DNA of 64,000 nt, taken from contig NMRA01000481.1 in assembly GCA_002633005.1 (NCBI GenBank), positions 268,715 through 332,714 on the forward strand, written 5' to 3'. Shown here in pieces: positions 1 through 11,372 of the stretch (the first letter of the stretch is position 1; each line of letters starts with the position of its first letter). Origin of the DNA: Phoronis australis. Lineage: Eukaryota > Phoronida > Phoronidae. Below the pieces are notes generated by a model. The model was not told where the DNA came from, searched no databases, and saw only the letters and a list, made by a program, of their open reading frames with translations. The translations under genes were made by a program, and so were the position numbers.

Positions 1-281
1 CTTCCTGTAATGAAACAAAACACAAAGGTCAAGTGAAGAATGGAAAAATATAAACCCCATCGCCTTAACGAATATGCCATGTTTGTTTGGGTTTATGTTA
101 AAAAACCAGGAGTGTGGTAAGCCAATGGCACAACAAAGTAAAAGTGGTCAAAGTGAAATTGTTGAAATTTAAGGGTGGGCGATCAGCAAAATGTTGACGG
201 TCAGCTGAATGTGGGCGTCAGCCTGAATGTATACAGTAAATTTACAGCAGATATGCAGGCATAATTTGGGAGAATTCACAG

Positions 282-424
282 GTGACATATATTTTCCCTA
301 TGGTTGCGTACTCCAGAGTAACACGCCAACTTCAAGCAGTGATACAGAGAAGGATGAAACCATCCACACAAAGCTGGTTGAGCAATTTCAATCCTGGGAA
401 AAGGTGTTAAGCAAATACCACTGA
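282..424 (+). CDS. Possible 3'-terminal exon of an upstream gene
   Basis: After an AG at 280-281 an open frame reads DIYFPYGCVLQSNTP, continues hydrophilic, and ends VEQFQSWEKVLSKYH with TGA at 422-424. Composition is protein-like and the charged, helix-prone tail would suit a C-terminus. The upstream pyrimidine tract is poor and I do not recognise the family. It may be a chance open frame. Confidence 0.18.
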
Positions 425-1963
425 CCACATTCATCAATGTCATGAAACAAAAACTTAACCCAGAGTAAACGGTAAACTGGCATTCACAGACAACCAGTCT
501 TGGCATGCCATCACCTCAGAATCTAGGTAAACGAGAGAAAATCTTTTCAACTAACATTTCAACAGCATCAACACATTTCCAGTCCAAGTTTGGACGCCAG
601 TCTTCACGTAGTTCATATGTTCGTATATAAAACACCACCATGAGAAAGTTAAGTCAGCCTGAACGTTTAAAGAGATAGGAGAGAAAGGTTTTGACCTTGG
701 ACTCAACATGGCCTTTTTCTGGAGATTAACTTGAGACAAAACTGCCGCTACAAGATGAATGTTTCAAATTAAATGCCATTTGTTAGGACACAGACTGAGG
801 ACCCGATAGCCTATATCACACAAATTACTCATTTTCTGGTCATTACGGTATAGACATCTGCTAAAAAATAGCTTTCTATAGGTATGAAACAATCAATGGC
901 GCTCTTTAACAAAAACCAGAACACAGCCTTTAGTCTTTAGGACAAGACCTTTAAATGCCTATACCTAGTGCAGTTAAAGCGCATTATATGGATCCTTTGA
1001 CAACTAAGTGTTCTTCATAATTCATATTACTGACGATAATTGTTCGTGAACATTTAGCATACAATATGACGGACACACTGCAATTACATTTTGTTGAATT
1101 TCTCAATGAAAATGTACAGCATAGCAATTCTTTCTCAAACAATTAAAGAATTATGGAGTTCAAACGATCAGTATCACATTTTTGATTTTTGTCTCAATTC
1201 CAGGGCTCACATAGGACTGAAAAAGTATAGTAAACTTGGATTAGTCAGGGATGTGCAAGCCCAATTTCGTTACTCCAAATGTCAGCAGTACGGTTTTTCT
1301 AGATCATGCACTCAGCAGTTGGACTTTGCCTTACACGGACATATTCTCGCATATTTTGAACAAAGCTAAGATTCAAATTCAATGCTCATTCACAAGCTTG
1401 TTATGGATGACATCCCATCTGATTGCACACACTGGTTATCAAAACAGACACATTTTATTCTGTCCCCACAACAGAGAGTGTCCCAAACGAGATAAGCCAG
1501 CGACCCTTAGGAAAGGCTATATCATGTTTATCTATACACAAACCTATATACAGGACTATATAGACAGATACATTATTCTTTGATAAGCGACCCTAGAGTG
1601 TAAAACAAACTGAACCAGGATGTTTGTCACACAATAATTCTACAAATTCTCATAAGTATGATTATCAGCAAGAGATTTAGTTACCAAAAATTTGATATCA
1701 CACTACCTTGTTTTTAATATGAACAGGCTCCACATTTCAGAGCCCCATTCTGGTAAAGGCTCCATCAGAATTTTGCGGAATTTTGTTTTTAAAAAGCCTG
1801 TGATAATGAATGCTCTGCTTAACACATAGTTGCTGATTTTTAACTTCCCAACTTAAAGGACCATTTCGGCAATGTTTAGCTGGTAATGTTGAACTCTTTA
1901 CCTGAAACGCTTTGGGGATTAAGGTAATGTCATGCCTTCCCTACCAAGGCGAACTTTGGAGTA

Positions 1964-3361
1964 CCATATTCGCCGTAATAACCGCCCATGCCCCTATAAG
2001 CGCCCCCCACGCGTTTTCAGACTTTGCTGAAATAAGCGCCCAGTCCATGAACGTGTACATGCGAACAGTCCTAAAACTCGGCTACAGTAATGTCTTCAAT
2101 TTATCAAAAAATTTTTGCACTGGTCTTCTAGACCACCAGCGGCACTGCTACGTTTGTATTTAGCCGTGACTTTACACTTCAAAGTAACGCAGCGCTTCAA
2201 AAAGAACACAACAGCGTTGCTACGCTCTCGCGATGACCGTGTCCCACTATGGTCTGACCTTTCAGTAGACACATCGACTGTCTCATGAATAAAAATAACT
2301 CGGTGTTAAATGCACGTGGCCAGGAAGCGCATGCTATATACATGAACCTGTCATCAAAGACATTAGTCGGGAACTATCCATTCATGAAACGGGTAGCATA
2401 GCATCGATAAGAAATGAATATTGGCACTAATTTCCGACAATTTCTAATACTATAAAATGTTTCGAGTTATTTTTGAGATGGATTGTTTGATTAACCATAA
2501 TTGGTGTTTTTAAGCCGAAAATCCGATAAAATGACAACTGACAGTGAATGCTTACAGATCCTTACACCGAAAAATCACTGTCAGATAGTTACGTACGCAT
2601 CCAGGTACACGGCGACTAATATGGGCCTTACCGAGACAAATGTCGAAAGTTTTTAGCACGAGACCGGCAAGTGCTGAATGAAACACGCTCTGGTTTAGGC
2701 CTACTGCTTGTGCAAATTTCTTTAGACACATCTAGTAGTTAGGTTGCGTGGCTCTGGCCAAAAGACGGTCTCTGCTTTGGCAAATGAACTCTGGTGACAC
2801 GCACGTGCTCGCTTACTCACAGACGAACTTCAAAACAAACATCACGTGACAACAACATGTGTGTTCGTCCAGACATTTTTCTTGCCGTGTTGCCGATCAT
2901 ACATGTAGATGACACGATGTTGCACATTTGTACTTAAACCTGCCGTTAATCCAGACTCCACGGGAACTTAAAAAAATCTTAGAGACGCTACTTATAAAAC
3001 TTAATGAGGATTTCAGGTAATTTGCTCGAGTCGAAACCATTTTTATTCGATCATTGAAGTCACCATATCCAAGACGGCGATTTCGAGGCAGTCCGTCGGC
3101 GAGTTTTCGCCCTCGGATTTCAGCACAATTTTCTGTAAAATGATCGTAATTTAGCAGCAAAGTTTGATAGCAATGCACCACAGTTTTGTTGAAAGTCTTT
3201 CATAGTTTACATATACGTCACAGAGCGTAAATTTTGATGAATCTTAGCTTCCGATTTCACCCGTTTCGGAGACCTGGTTTCAACCGCCTTGGGTTATAAG
3301 AAGCGCCCCCCCTGAACCGAACTTTACTAAGAGCCCTGGGCGGTTATTACGGTGAATATGG
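1964..3361 (+). mobile_element. Non-autonomous TIR transposon, copy A (TA target duplication)
   Basis: Ends are inverted repeats of about 26 bp (CCATATTCGCCGTAATAACC at left; the right end reads the same with one change), flanked by TA at 1962-1963 and 3362-3363. The interior has no transposase frame. A second copy lies inverted at 5135-6606. For example, the GCTTGTGCAAATTTCTTTAG tract at about 2707 recurs reverse-complemented at about 5766. TA duplication fits Tc1/mariner-like or related mobilisation. Confidence 0.75.
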
Positions 3362-3715
3362 TATTAATAATTGACACATGAAACTATACATTTATAAAAT
3401 CCATGATAATCACGGAATCTTATCATGTGTATAGAAGCAATCATAGTGATTTCTGTGAAAAATCGAGTTGTTACAAAAAATGCAGTCACATGGTTGTGAA
3501 CACCTGGGCAATAGTTTTGAGCACATAACAAAATTCTGTGATTATCAAGGATTTTTAAGATGTTTCGTTTTACAGGCCTACAATTAATACCTAAAATGTG
3601 CCTTAAGAAATTCAATCCTTAACAATGATATCCTTGTTACTCGAAAACATTACCATGAACTATTTTCAATAGTTGCCAAATCAGCTCCTATGCATTGTAA
3701 GTTGGGGGCAATATT

Positions 3716-3915
3716 TCAAATTTGCAATTTTTGAGTTGGCCAACCCCAATAAACTTCGAAGCATTTTGGTGGATTGCTGATGGCTTTGATGTTCTTGTTG
3801 GTAAAAAAATTGAGTGTGACAATGGCGAAGTGCGACATTTTTGTGATGCCATTTTGGCGATCACTTTCAAACGGTCCAACCCCATTTGGATAAACCAAGC
3901 AATGTAGAATTTTCA
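3716..3915 (+). repeat. Dispersed repeat, pair with 17585-17718
   Basis: The tract from TTTGCAATTTTTGAGTTGGCC through GATGTTCTTGTTGGT is related to the reverse complement of 17585-17718, sharing the order of GCAATTTT, GTTGGCCA, GAAGCATTT and ATGTTCTxGTTGGTA. Diverged copies of an unknown interspersed repeat. Confidence 0.45.
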
Positions 3916-5134
3916 AGCATTGCACACTTCATAGACATAATTCAAAATCACAACCTACAAGGAAACGAGACTTCATTATCATACCAATCAGATAAGCAGT
4001 ATTTAGGTGGCATCCAATAGCAGCTCAATTTATCTTCCCGAGTATCATTAAAAATTGGCGCCTCCTGGGTTGGTGGGGTGACTGGGCGTTTTGAATTTGT
4101 ATTGCACGTGAAGGCTACATATGATTGTGCTAGTCGATGACAGCTTGACCCACTTTTTGCTCAGTCATGGCTTTTCATCAACCTTTACTACTTGCAATGG
4201 GGAAGTTGAATTTTGGCAGGAACTTCAGGTACCCTTCAGACAGTTTGATTTTTTTTAAAATCTGGCCGCGTTGACATCCACCCGATTTCTATAGTCTGGA
4301 GGCTTTTGGCAGTCTGAGCACACTGTCCCTCAGTTCTTAGAAATCACGTGTGAATTGTGACTTTTGGGTGAAAACTGTTGTGCATTTTGGTTCCCTTTTT
4401 TACATTTGAGATGTGGTAACTGTAAAGATGGAGAAATCACTTTGGAATCAGTTTCAGTAGATTCTGTGCAACGTTTGGAAGTCTCTGGCCCAGTATACTG
4501 TTCATATTTATAGGTTTTGCACACCGGCATGCGGACCAGCATTGTAGGTGCATAACCTGATTTTCCACCAGAGAACGAAGAAAATTTTTATTCGTTATTA
4601 CCGCAGAAAGTCTTGCAGCACTATAATCTTCTGACACAATATAATTTCTTTTACTTATTTACGACTCTTTCTATTGAGAGCATATCAGTCTCGCGTGATT
4701 GAATATCGTTACCGTGACCTCTACCGATAATTTGAGGAAGCTTCGCTCTGATTGTTCCCACTGCATCGAAGCTTCGCTTTTAAATCCTACTATTTTCGGC
4801 AAAGTTTTGCTTGCAGATTAACTACCAGAGTTAACCTTCCCTCTTACCAAAACTTCGGTAAAAGCGAAGTTTAACTTCTAATGGGAAAGCATCTAGTGAG
4901 TATGAATAGGGGATCACATATCAAATTCAACTCTCCTCTTTTGCAGGAGAAAAAAGCCGTAACCTTCGAAAATCCAACCAAGCACAGTGGTTCTGGGAAC
5001 GATTAATCATACTATACCTAGCACATGTTAGAATTTTGGCCAGTACATGTGATCGGCATGTGGTGCAAACTAGCAAACACTGTCAAGTACCACCATATGT
5101 CAACAACTAAACTGTCTCCAATCTATGTTGAGTA

Positions 5135-6606
5135 CCGTATTCACCCTAATAATTGCCCATGGCCCTAAGAAAAATTTGTTTCAGGGGGGCACTTATTGTA
5201 ACCCAAGGCGGTTAAAACCCGGTCTCCGAAAAGGGTGAAATCGGAAGCTAAGATTCATCATATTTACGCTCTGTGACGTATCTGCAACCTAATAAAGACT
5301 TTCTACAAAATCGTGGTGCATTGCTATCATACTTTGCTAAATTACGGTCATTTTACAGAAAATTGTGCTGAAATCCCAGGGCGAAAACTCGCCAACTGAC
5401 TGCCTTGCAATCGTCGATATGGTGACTTGAATGCTTAAATAAAAATACAGATTCGACTCAAGGAAATTACCTGAAATCCTCCCTAAGATTACATCCCTAC
5501 GATTTTTAAGTTCCCGTAGAGTTGGGATTAACGACAGGTTTAAGTACAAATCTGTGCTACATCATGCCAACTATGACTGGCAACACAAGAAAAATCTCTG
5601 AACGAACACAGTCACATGTTGTTGCCATGTGACATTTGTTTTGAAGTTCGTCTGCGTTTGTGAGTAAGTGAGCACGTGTGTGTCACTAGAGTTCATTAGC
5701 CGGAGCAAAGACCGTCTTTTGGCCACAGCAAATGCAATCGAACGAGCTAGATGTGCATTCTATCTAAAGAAATTTGCACAAGCAGTAGGCCTAAACCAAA
5801 GCGTGTTTCATTCAGCACTTGTCGGTCTCATGTGCTTAACGTTCGACATATGTCTCGGTAAGGCCATATTAGTTGTTGTGTGGCTGGATGCGAACGTGAC
5901 TATCTGACAATTATTTTTCGGTGTAAGGTTGTGTAAGCATTCACTGTCAGTGGTCATTTTATCGGATCTCTGGCTTAATAACACCAGTTCTGATTCATCA
6001 AACAATCCCTCTCAAAAATAATGCAAACATTTTTTTATGAAACTGTCGGAAATTAGTGCCAATATTAATTTCTTGCTGATGCTATGCCACCCGTTTCATG
6101 AACGGATAGTTCCCAGCTAATGTCTTTGATGACAGGTACATGTATATAGCGCGCACTTCCTGGCCATATGCTTTTAACACTAGCCAAGCTTTTTATTAGC
6201 CTTCAATTCGCGGTTTTCATGTGTACAAAGAACTTTAAATTCCTGTTGAAAGCAGGAAATATCTACAATACAATCCCGTTGACAAATACGCTACGTCTGT
6301 TCTGAAAGGCCACACATTCCTCGCAAGATCAGCAAAACTTTTGTGTTCATTTTGAGGCACGGTGGAAGTTTGAGGTGTATAGTCACGGCTAAATACCGAC
6401 ATAGCGGCGAGGCTCGTGGTCTACAAAGTCTGCGCACCATGATTTTTTCAGGACTGTCCGATGTTATTGATAAATTGAAGACGTTACTGTAGAATTTTAG
6501 GTCTGTAGGTAAGGTATTTCTCGCATGTACACGTTCATGGGCTGGGCGCTTATTTTAAGCAAAGTCTGAAAACGCTTGGGGGGGGCGCTTATAGGGGCAA
6601 ATACGG
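5135..6606 (-). mobile_element. Non-autonomous TIR transposon, copy B, inverted
   Basis: Reverse-complement relative of 1964-3361, flanked by TA at 5133-5134 and 6607-6608. The right terminus has lost part of the inverted repeat: after CCGTATTTG it goes straight to CCCCTATAAGCGCC (read inward). The interior matches copy A over most of its length with scattered changes. No transposase frame is present. The 1.77 kb between the copies shows no gene. Confidence 0.72.
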
Positions 6607-6608
6607 TA

Positions 6609-8247
6609 ATCTTCTTTTAGTTCTATTAGTGTTGACCTGGAGTGATGATGAAAAGCAGATCTGAAGTTATGTACATGCACACGAAAAATCAGTACCAGTA
6701 AAGTAATGGCACCACCCGGTACTCAATCCCATGCCCTCAGCACAACAATTTAATATTGGATGTGGCCACAGAGCACCTGGCAGCACACAAATTACCGCAA
6801 CTGGCGCCACCTGGCATTTATTCTAAAAATACTTCCATTGAACTGTATTGTCCCTCAGCCTTCTCCCATGCGCCTTTCCAAAGCTCTATTTACACAAGGT
6901 TCACTTGACACGGGGACGGTGACACAGAACAGCTGATTGGACGTCAATATGTAAACACGACTGGCACGGAGCAAACTGACAGTGCGGCGGTCATTTCAGT
7001 CACTGATTTCAGAGATAGAGCAAGTTGCATTTGATGAGTTGCTCCGGTATCATCCACCCGACTGCGTCTAACCACAAACTGGAGCAAGGCATAAGTGATC
7101 ATCTTTCATTGCCCTTGTGCAATACCGTACATGTATACAGGCGATCACACTGTTTGGGACGTCTCCCATTGTCAATATGAACAAGTGCACTGTCCTTAAA
7201 TGGCTGACTTCTGTGCTGATCTTATTTGCATTAATATAGGGGGAGGGGGGGGGGAAGGACTGAAGTAGAACAACTCATGCCGTGGCAATTGTTCTTTGAG
7301 TTAAAACGACTCAAAACATATGATCCCTTTAAAATCAGCAATAAGCTCTTGGTATCAGCGGAAACTCAAACTTGCCTCCCCCTGCACAAGAGTTTAATAC
7401 CGAGCTAGAGAACAAATGTTTTCAGACCGGTTATTAAGACAGACCTTGATATCACTGTACTGCATGTCCTGAATAATCCCACAATCAATACTCCCTCATG
7501 CCACCCGGGTAATCCTGCATTCTAGCCGTTTAAATTATCTGGACATCAAACATTTCTGCCTCAATTATTCTCAACAGCTTTGAAAGACTTTTCTCAATAG
7601 AAAGACATCACTAAAATAAAAATGTATCGTTTTGAACGTATTTGTGTTTTTTACTGGTTATTCATAAAACTGAAATTCAATACCATTCAACAGTGGCGAC
7701 CATTTTGTTGGAACATCGGATATTATTTCAAAAATTACATGCTTAATTCTGGTTATTTTGAAAACATTTGATTGCGTGTTGATAGAGAGCATCATTAGGG
7801 AATAAGTTCAAACTATAAAAATGTACTGTTTGCAAATCAAGATAGGATTAATAAGTGAAAATGCACCACAAATACCTGATAGATTAATTGCTTACTAGGT
7901 CTTTTAAAACTATACTTATACAGTGTTGCAATGTCGCTGAAAGACTGAAAACGATTGAGAGTTATCTCTGAAGAACCAAGAACCGACACACTGAGCTGAG
8001 GGCACCTCGAAGCCATTTCTTTCAGTGGAAAAGAAAATTCATTGGTAAAACATCAACAAACAACCGTTCCTTACGACGCTGTATTCCATACATGCTCACC
8101 TGCCTCAGGTAGAAGCAGAGGAACAGGACGCATCTACGCGTGATCGAACAATTCCGACTCCGGTATGCTTACTCCTGCATTACGAGCGCGTGTTCAGATG
8201 TGAGTGGGAACTTCTTTTCATGACAAAAATCTGGATTTACCACTTAC
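6609..8247. other. Noncoding stretch upstream of LNX
   Basis: Contains a G-rich run near 7240-7256 and no convincing exon, RNA gene or element that I can name. Confidence 0.5.
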
Positions 8248-8317
8248 CCCATGAACCAGTCCATGGTGTCGCGGAGATATTCTGGTAACCTGTCCAGTTT
8301 GGCAGTCAACTGATGCA
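8248..8317 (-). CDS. Possible minus-strand coding exon, family not recognised
   Basis: On the minus strand a good acceptor (cgtctgttcag) precedes 70 bp reading VHQLTAKLDRLPEYLRDTMD then WFMG. It ends at GG|gtaagtgg, a near-consensus donor. Without splicing the frame stops at once with TAA, so it could be either an internal or a terminal exon. Splicing to a possible exon at about 8105-8170 gives a frame that soon stops. The amphipathic, residue-balanced peptide looks real, but no other exon of the same gene is evident nearby. Confidence 0.3.
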
Positions 8318-9257
8318 CTGAACAGACGAAAACACAACGCAATGATCACATTAAATTATCCTAAACCGCACAAAATAAACCTAAAAACAGTCGATATTTT
8401 TACATTTTTTATCTGGCAGCAGATGCACTTCCGGTCACAGTTTATCTGAAAATTGCATTATATCGACCAATTTTCACATTCAAAGATTACAAAAATTATT
8501 CAATTCCTGCGTTGGGTGCAGTTTTTGATAAAAAAATACCTAATCAAGTACTTGTTGTTTATTATATTTTGCAATTTGTCGAATGTATGTTATTACCTTA
8601 AAAGGATATGACATCATATCGTGGGAATCACTTGAACAATGTAGAGTGGTTATTTTTGTCTGCAGGGTGGTTCTAAAATGTTTAATAGAAAATCAAGGAA
8701 ACATGAAATATATTAGATGGTAAGTGTTGGTTATATCTTCGAACTGATTTTGATGCGAATCAAAACTATTTCATTCAATGCTGATTTTTTTTCGGAAACG
8801 AATTTCTCTTTTCACTTGTGGTCGATCATGGGTCATTGACTCGTCGTTGATAATTTCCCTTTCAGCCTCTCGTTCAATATGCGTGGTGGTGCGGGACGGC
8901 TTATTCACTTAATTTGTAAGCAGTTGATATGGATACCGGCTGGACGCTGACATAAAATTTACCATTGGGCAAATGCATCGGGCCCTTTCATTAACTTGTA
9001 TTTGAAAAGGCCCGGACATGAACCAAATATTAACTCCTGTGACCCATGGACATGGTCATGTTGTGTCTCTACAGTCTACTCTAGTGAATCTTGCCCCTTG
9101 GCCTTGGATTGGTGCAAAGCTGTACAAATGCACAGCTTTGGAACGAGTTGGGCAAAAAGTGAGCGAAACAAAATCTTACACAAATTTACTGTTACTAAAC
9201 TGCTGGAAACTAAACACTCTTCCTTGAGTAGGCTAATTTGGTTTCCAGGTCAAAAAA

Positions 9258-9310
9258 GAATGCCTTCAGTCCATTATTCCGCAAAAGAATGCCTTCAGTC
9301 CATTATTTCG
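9258..9310 (+). repeat. Two tandem copies of a 29-bp unit
   Basis: GAATGCCTTCAGTCCATTAT occurs at 9258 and again at 9287. Small local duplication in noncoding DNA. Confidence 0.6.
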
Positions 9311-9555
9311 CAGTTAACTTTGTGGATAGATGATATGCATCAGCTTTGAGCACCATGAAATAGAACGCCATTTGTTGACGAATCTGTGTTTTGCCGATCT
9401 TTAAATCTAGTCGGTTGTTTTTTTCTCAAGATTGTGCGCAGTTCACAGTACATTAATTATCAGAAGTCGTTCAGTTCGTTGGTAGCTGTCATTATCTCCA
9501 AAAAGATGTTACTTTACAAACTGAAAACCGAGTAAATGGCACGTCAGCACTTGAT

Positions 9556-9577
9556 TTGGTGACCTGCAGGTCACCAA
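9556..9577. promoter_or_regulatory. Perfect 22-bp palindrome with everted AGGTCA half-sites
   Basis: A perfect dyad centred on TGACCTGCAGGTCA and extended by TTGG/CCAA on each side. TGACCT and AGGTCA form an everted repeat with a 2-bp spacer, a possible nuclear-receptor element. It lies 1.6 kb before the LNX start codon. Function is inferred only. Confidence 0.3.
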
Positions 9578-11181
9578 TGTGATCTCAAATTGTGTTTTGT
9601 GACCTGGGAAAACTTCCCATGAAGTCACCATGATGTACTGCGATTATCAAAGTCAGACAATAATTCCTTCTAAAGTTTCAAAGTTCATTGTTGACTTCCT
9701 AACTTTAAAATACTAACAGTTTTCCTAAATGTATTACCTTTCATTCACAATTGTTTGTTTATTTCATGAAATCAGTGCATTTGCCACCACATATAAATTA
9801 CAACCGGAAGTTAACAGACAGAAAAAATCGTGCAATATCGGCGAAATTCATGCCAGCAGCCCATGTGTTCTATGTTCGTTTGTCAGGGGGTGGAATGGAG
9901 TTACTGAGTTTGAGAATGAATGCATGCCTACATTTTAAAGATACTAATGGGGCAAACTGAAGGAGGGTAAGAGAATGGATGTTTTTTTTGGTCGACCTCA
10001 AATTTCGTTTGGTGTACTGGGATTTTTGTCAGGTCGCCAACTGCGACTTGGCATTTCGCTAAGCGTGCATGTCAGGAGTGTGCTGTTTTGAAATCAACAT
10101 TTCATTTTTCTTTGTTACAAAAGCTGGAAAGTGATGTAAGAAAATTTTATTTTTTTAAATGACCGTAAACAGACAAGGTAGGTACATGTGTATCATTTGA
10201 ATGTAAGAGTTGCAAAAACCTATGCACGCTTTGAGTTGCTAGATTTGGTTGTAAGATTTGTTGCGAGAGGGCTGCAAATAGAGTTGTGGTCAACTGAAAA
10301 AGCTCGCTTCGCTTAAACGATTGAGTGTTCATGTACATCGTGTGTTTTGTGGTGCAGTAATATATGGAGAGCTAGATGGCTTTAAACATACTGAGTCTGA
10401 GGACTGAGGCAACATTAAAAGATCAGATTTTTACTCAGTTAAAATTTCAATGATCGACTCGAGTCAACATAAAAATCTTAGATGCTGAAATCTAGTCACT
10501 AAAGAATTTGGCGTAAACTTTTTGATAAAAAGCGAATGTGTCTTTAAATGTTCCTGTCTCTAGTTTACTGAAGTGTCATGGAATTGCTGTATACCTATTG
10601 GACTTTCATTAGTTGCCAACATTCGAGAATAAAAATAGAGTGGGATTCATGGATTGAAAAAGCACGGTCTGTGAGGAAACACACTGGTTCTGTCTCCATT
10701 GTAACTCTTGAAAATGTCCCAACAGCGTTTTAAGTCTTTCACAAAATGAATGGAAGTCAATTTCATTGTGCGTCAAAAAGCGGGAGATTTTGATAATGTG
10801 GCAGGATTAGAAAACCTTCAAAATGCAATATAGCATGCCAAAAGCAAGTGCGAAATTTCTGAAAACTTTCCGTGCTAGAAAAATTAATATTTCGTCAATT
10901 TGTATTTCTCTGATGGAATGGGTAACTTCTGTTCTTTCTCTGATAGCAAAGGTCCAATTTGAATCACGTGATCAAGTTCTCCGCAAGACTGCAAAAATGC
11001 AACCTTTCAGAAAACGCGGGAAGTTGACCTAAGCAGAGTTATGCATGATTTCAAAATATGGCTATTTTAGTATTTACGAAAAATAACATATCTTGACGAG
11101 GATGCCGAGAATGAAAACTCATTTTTCTAGATAGTGTGTGGGCGTTGGGAAAATCTTCAATGACATTTGTTTGACTTTCAG
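9578..11181. other. Noncoding stretch immediately upstream of LNX exon 1
   Basis: No CpG-rich or TATA promoter or untranslated exon could be placed with confidence. The sequence ends in the ttgactttcag acceptor directly before the start codon. Confidence 0.5.
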
Positions 11182-11372
11182 ATGACGTTGAATCGTTCAA
11201 ACAGTTTCGAACGACAAGACAGTTTACGACTGTTAAAAAAAGGAGTATGCCGCAAATGCGGCCAGTTGCACCAGGCCTCTCAGAGCCACCTGTATGACTA
11301 TCAGCAAACTGTTGACGATGACCTGGTGTGTGCGATATGTGTACAGCCACTCGTGGAACCAATAGATACCAG
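11182..11372 (+). CDS. LNX: LNX coding exon 1: N-terminus and first RING half
   Basis: The exon opens with ATG directly after a TTTGACTTTCAG acceptor. An in-frame TGA lies at 11161-11163, so ATG 11182 is the start whether or not that acceptor is used. It encodes residues 1-63 plus two bases of R64. The stretch [18 protein letters not shown] corresponds to HLYNYQNEVDDDLVCHIC of vertebrate LNX2. C23xxC26 precede the RING, and C50 and C53 are the first two zinc ligands. The donor is AG|gtgtgt at 11373. A 5' untranslated exon is expected upstream but I could not locate it. Confidence 0.93.

Noticed and set aside
8866-8915. Plus-strand segment with acceptor ttccctttcag and donor gtaagc that might be a 5' untranslated exon of LNX
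   Set aside because: Only 50 bp, the donor is preceded by TTT, and nothing links it to the LNX coding exon. Such pairs occur by chance.
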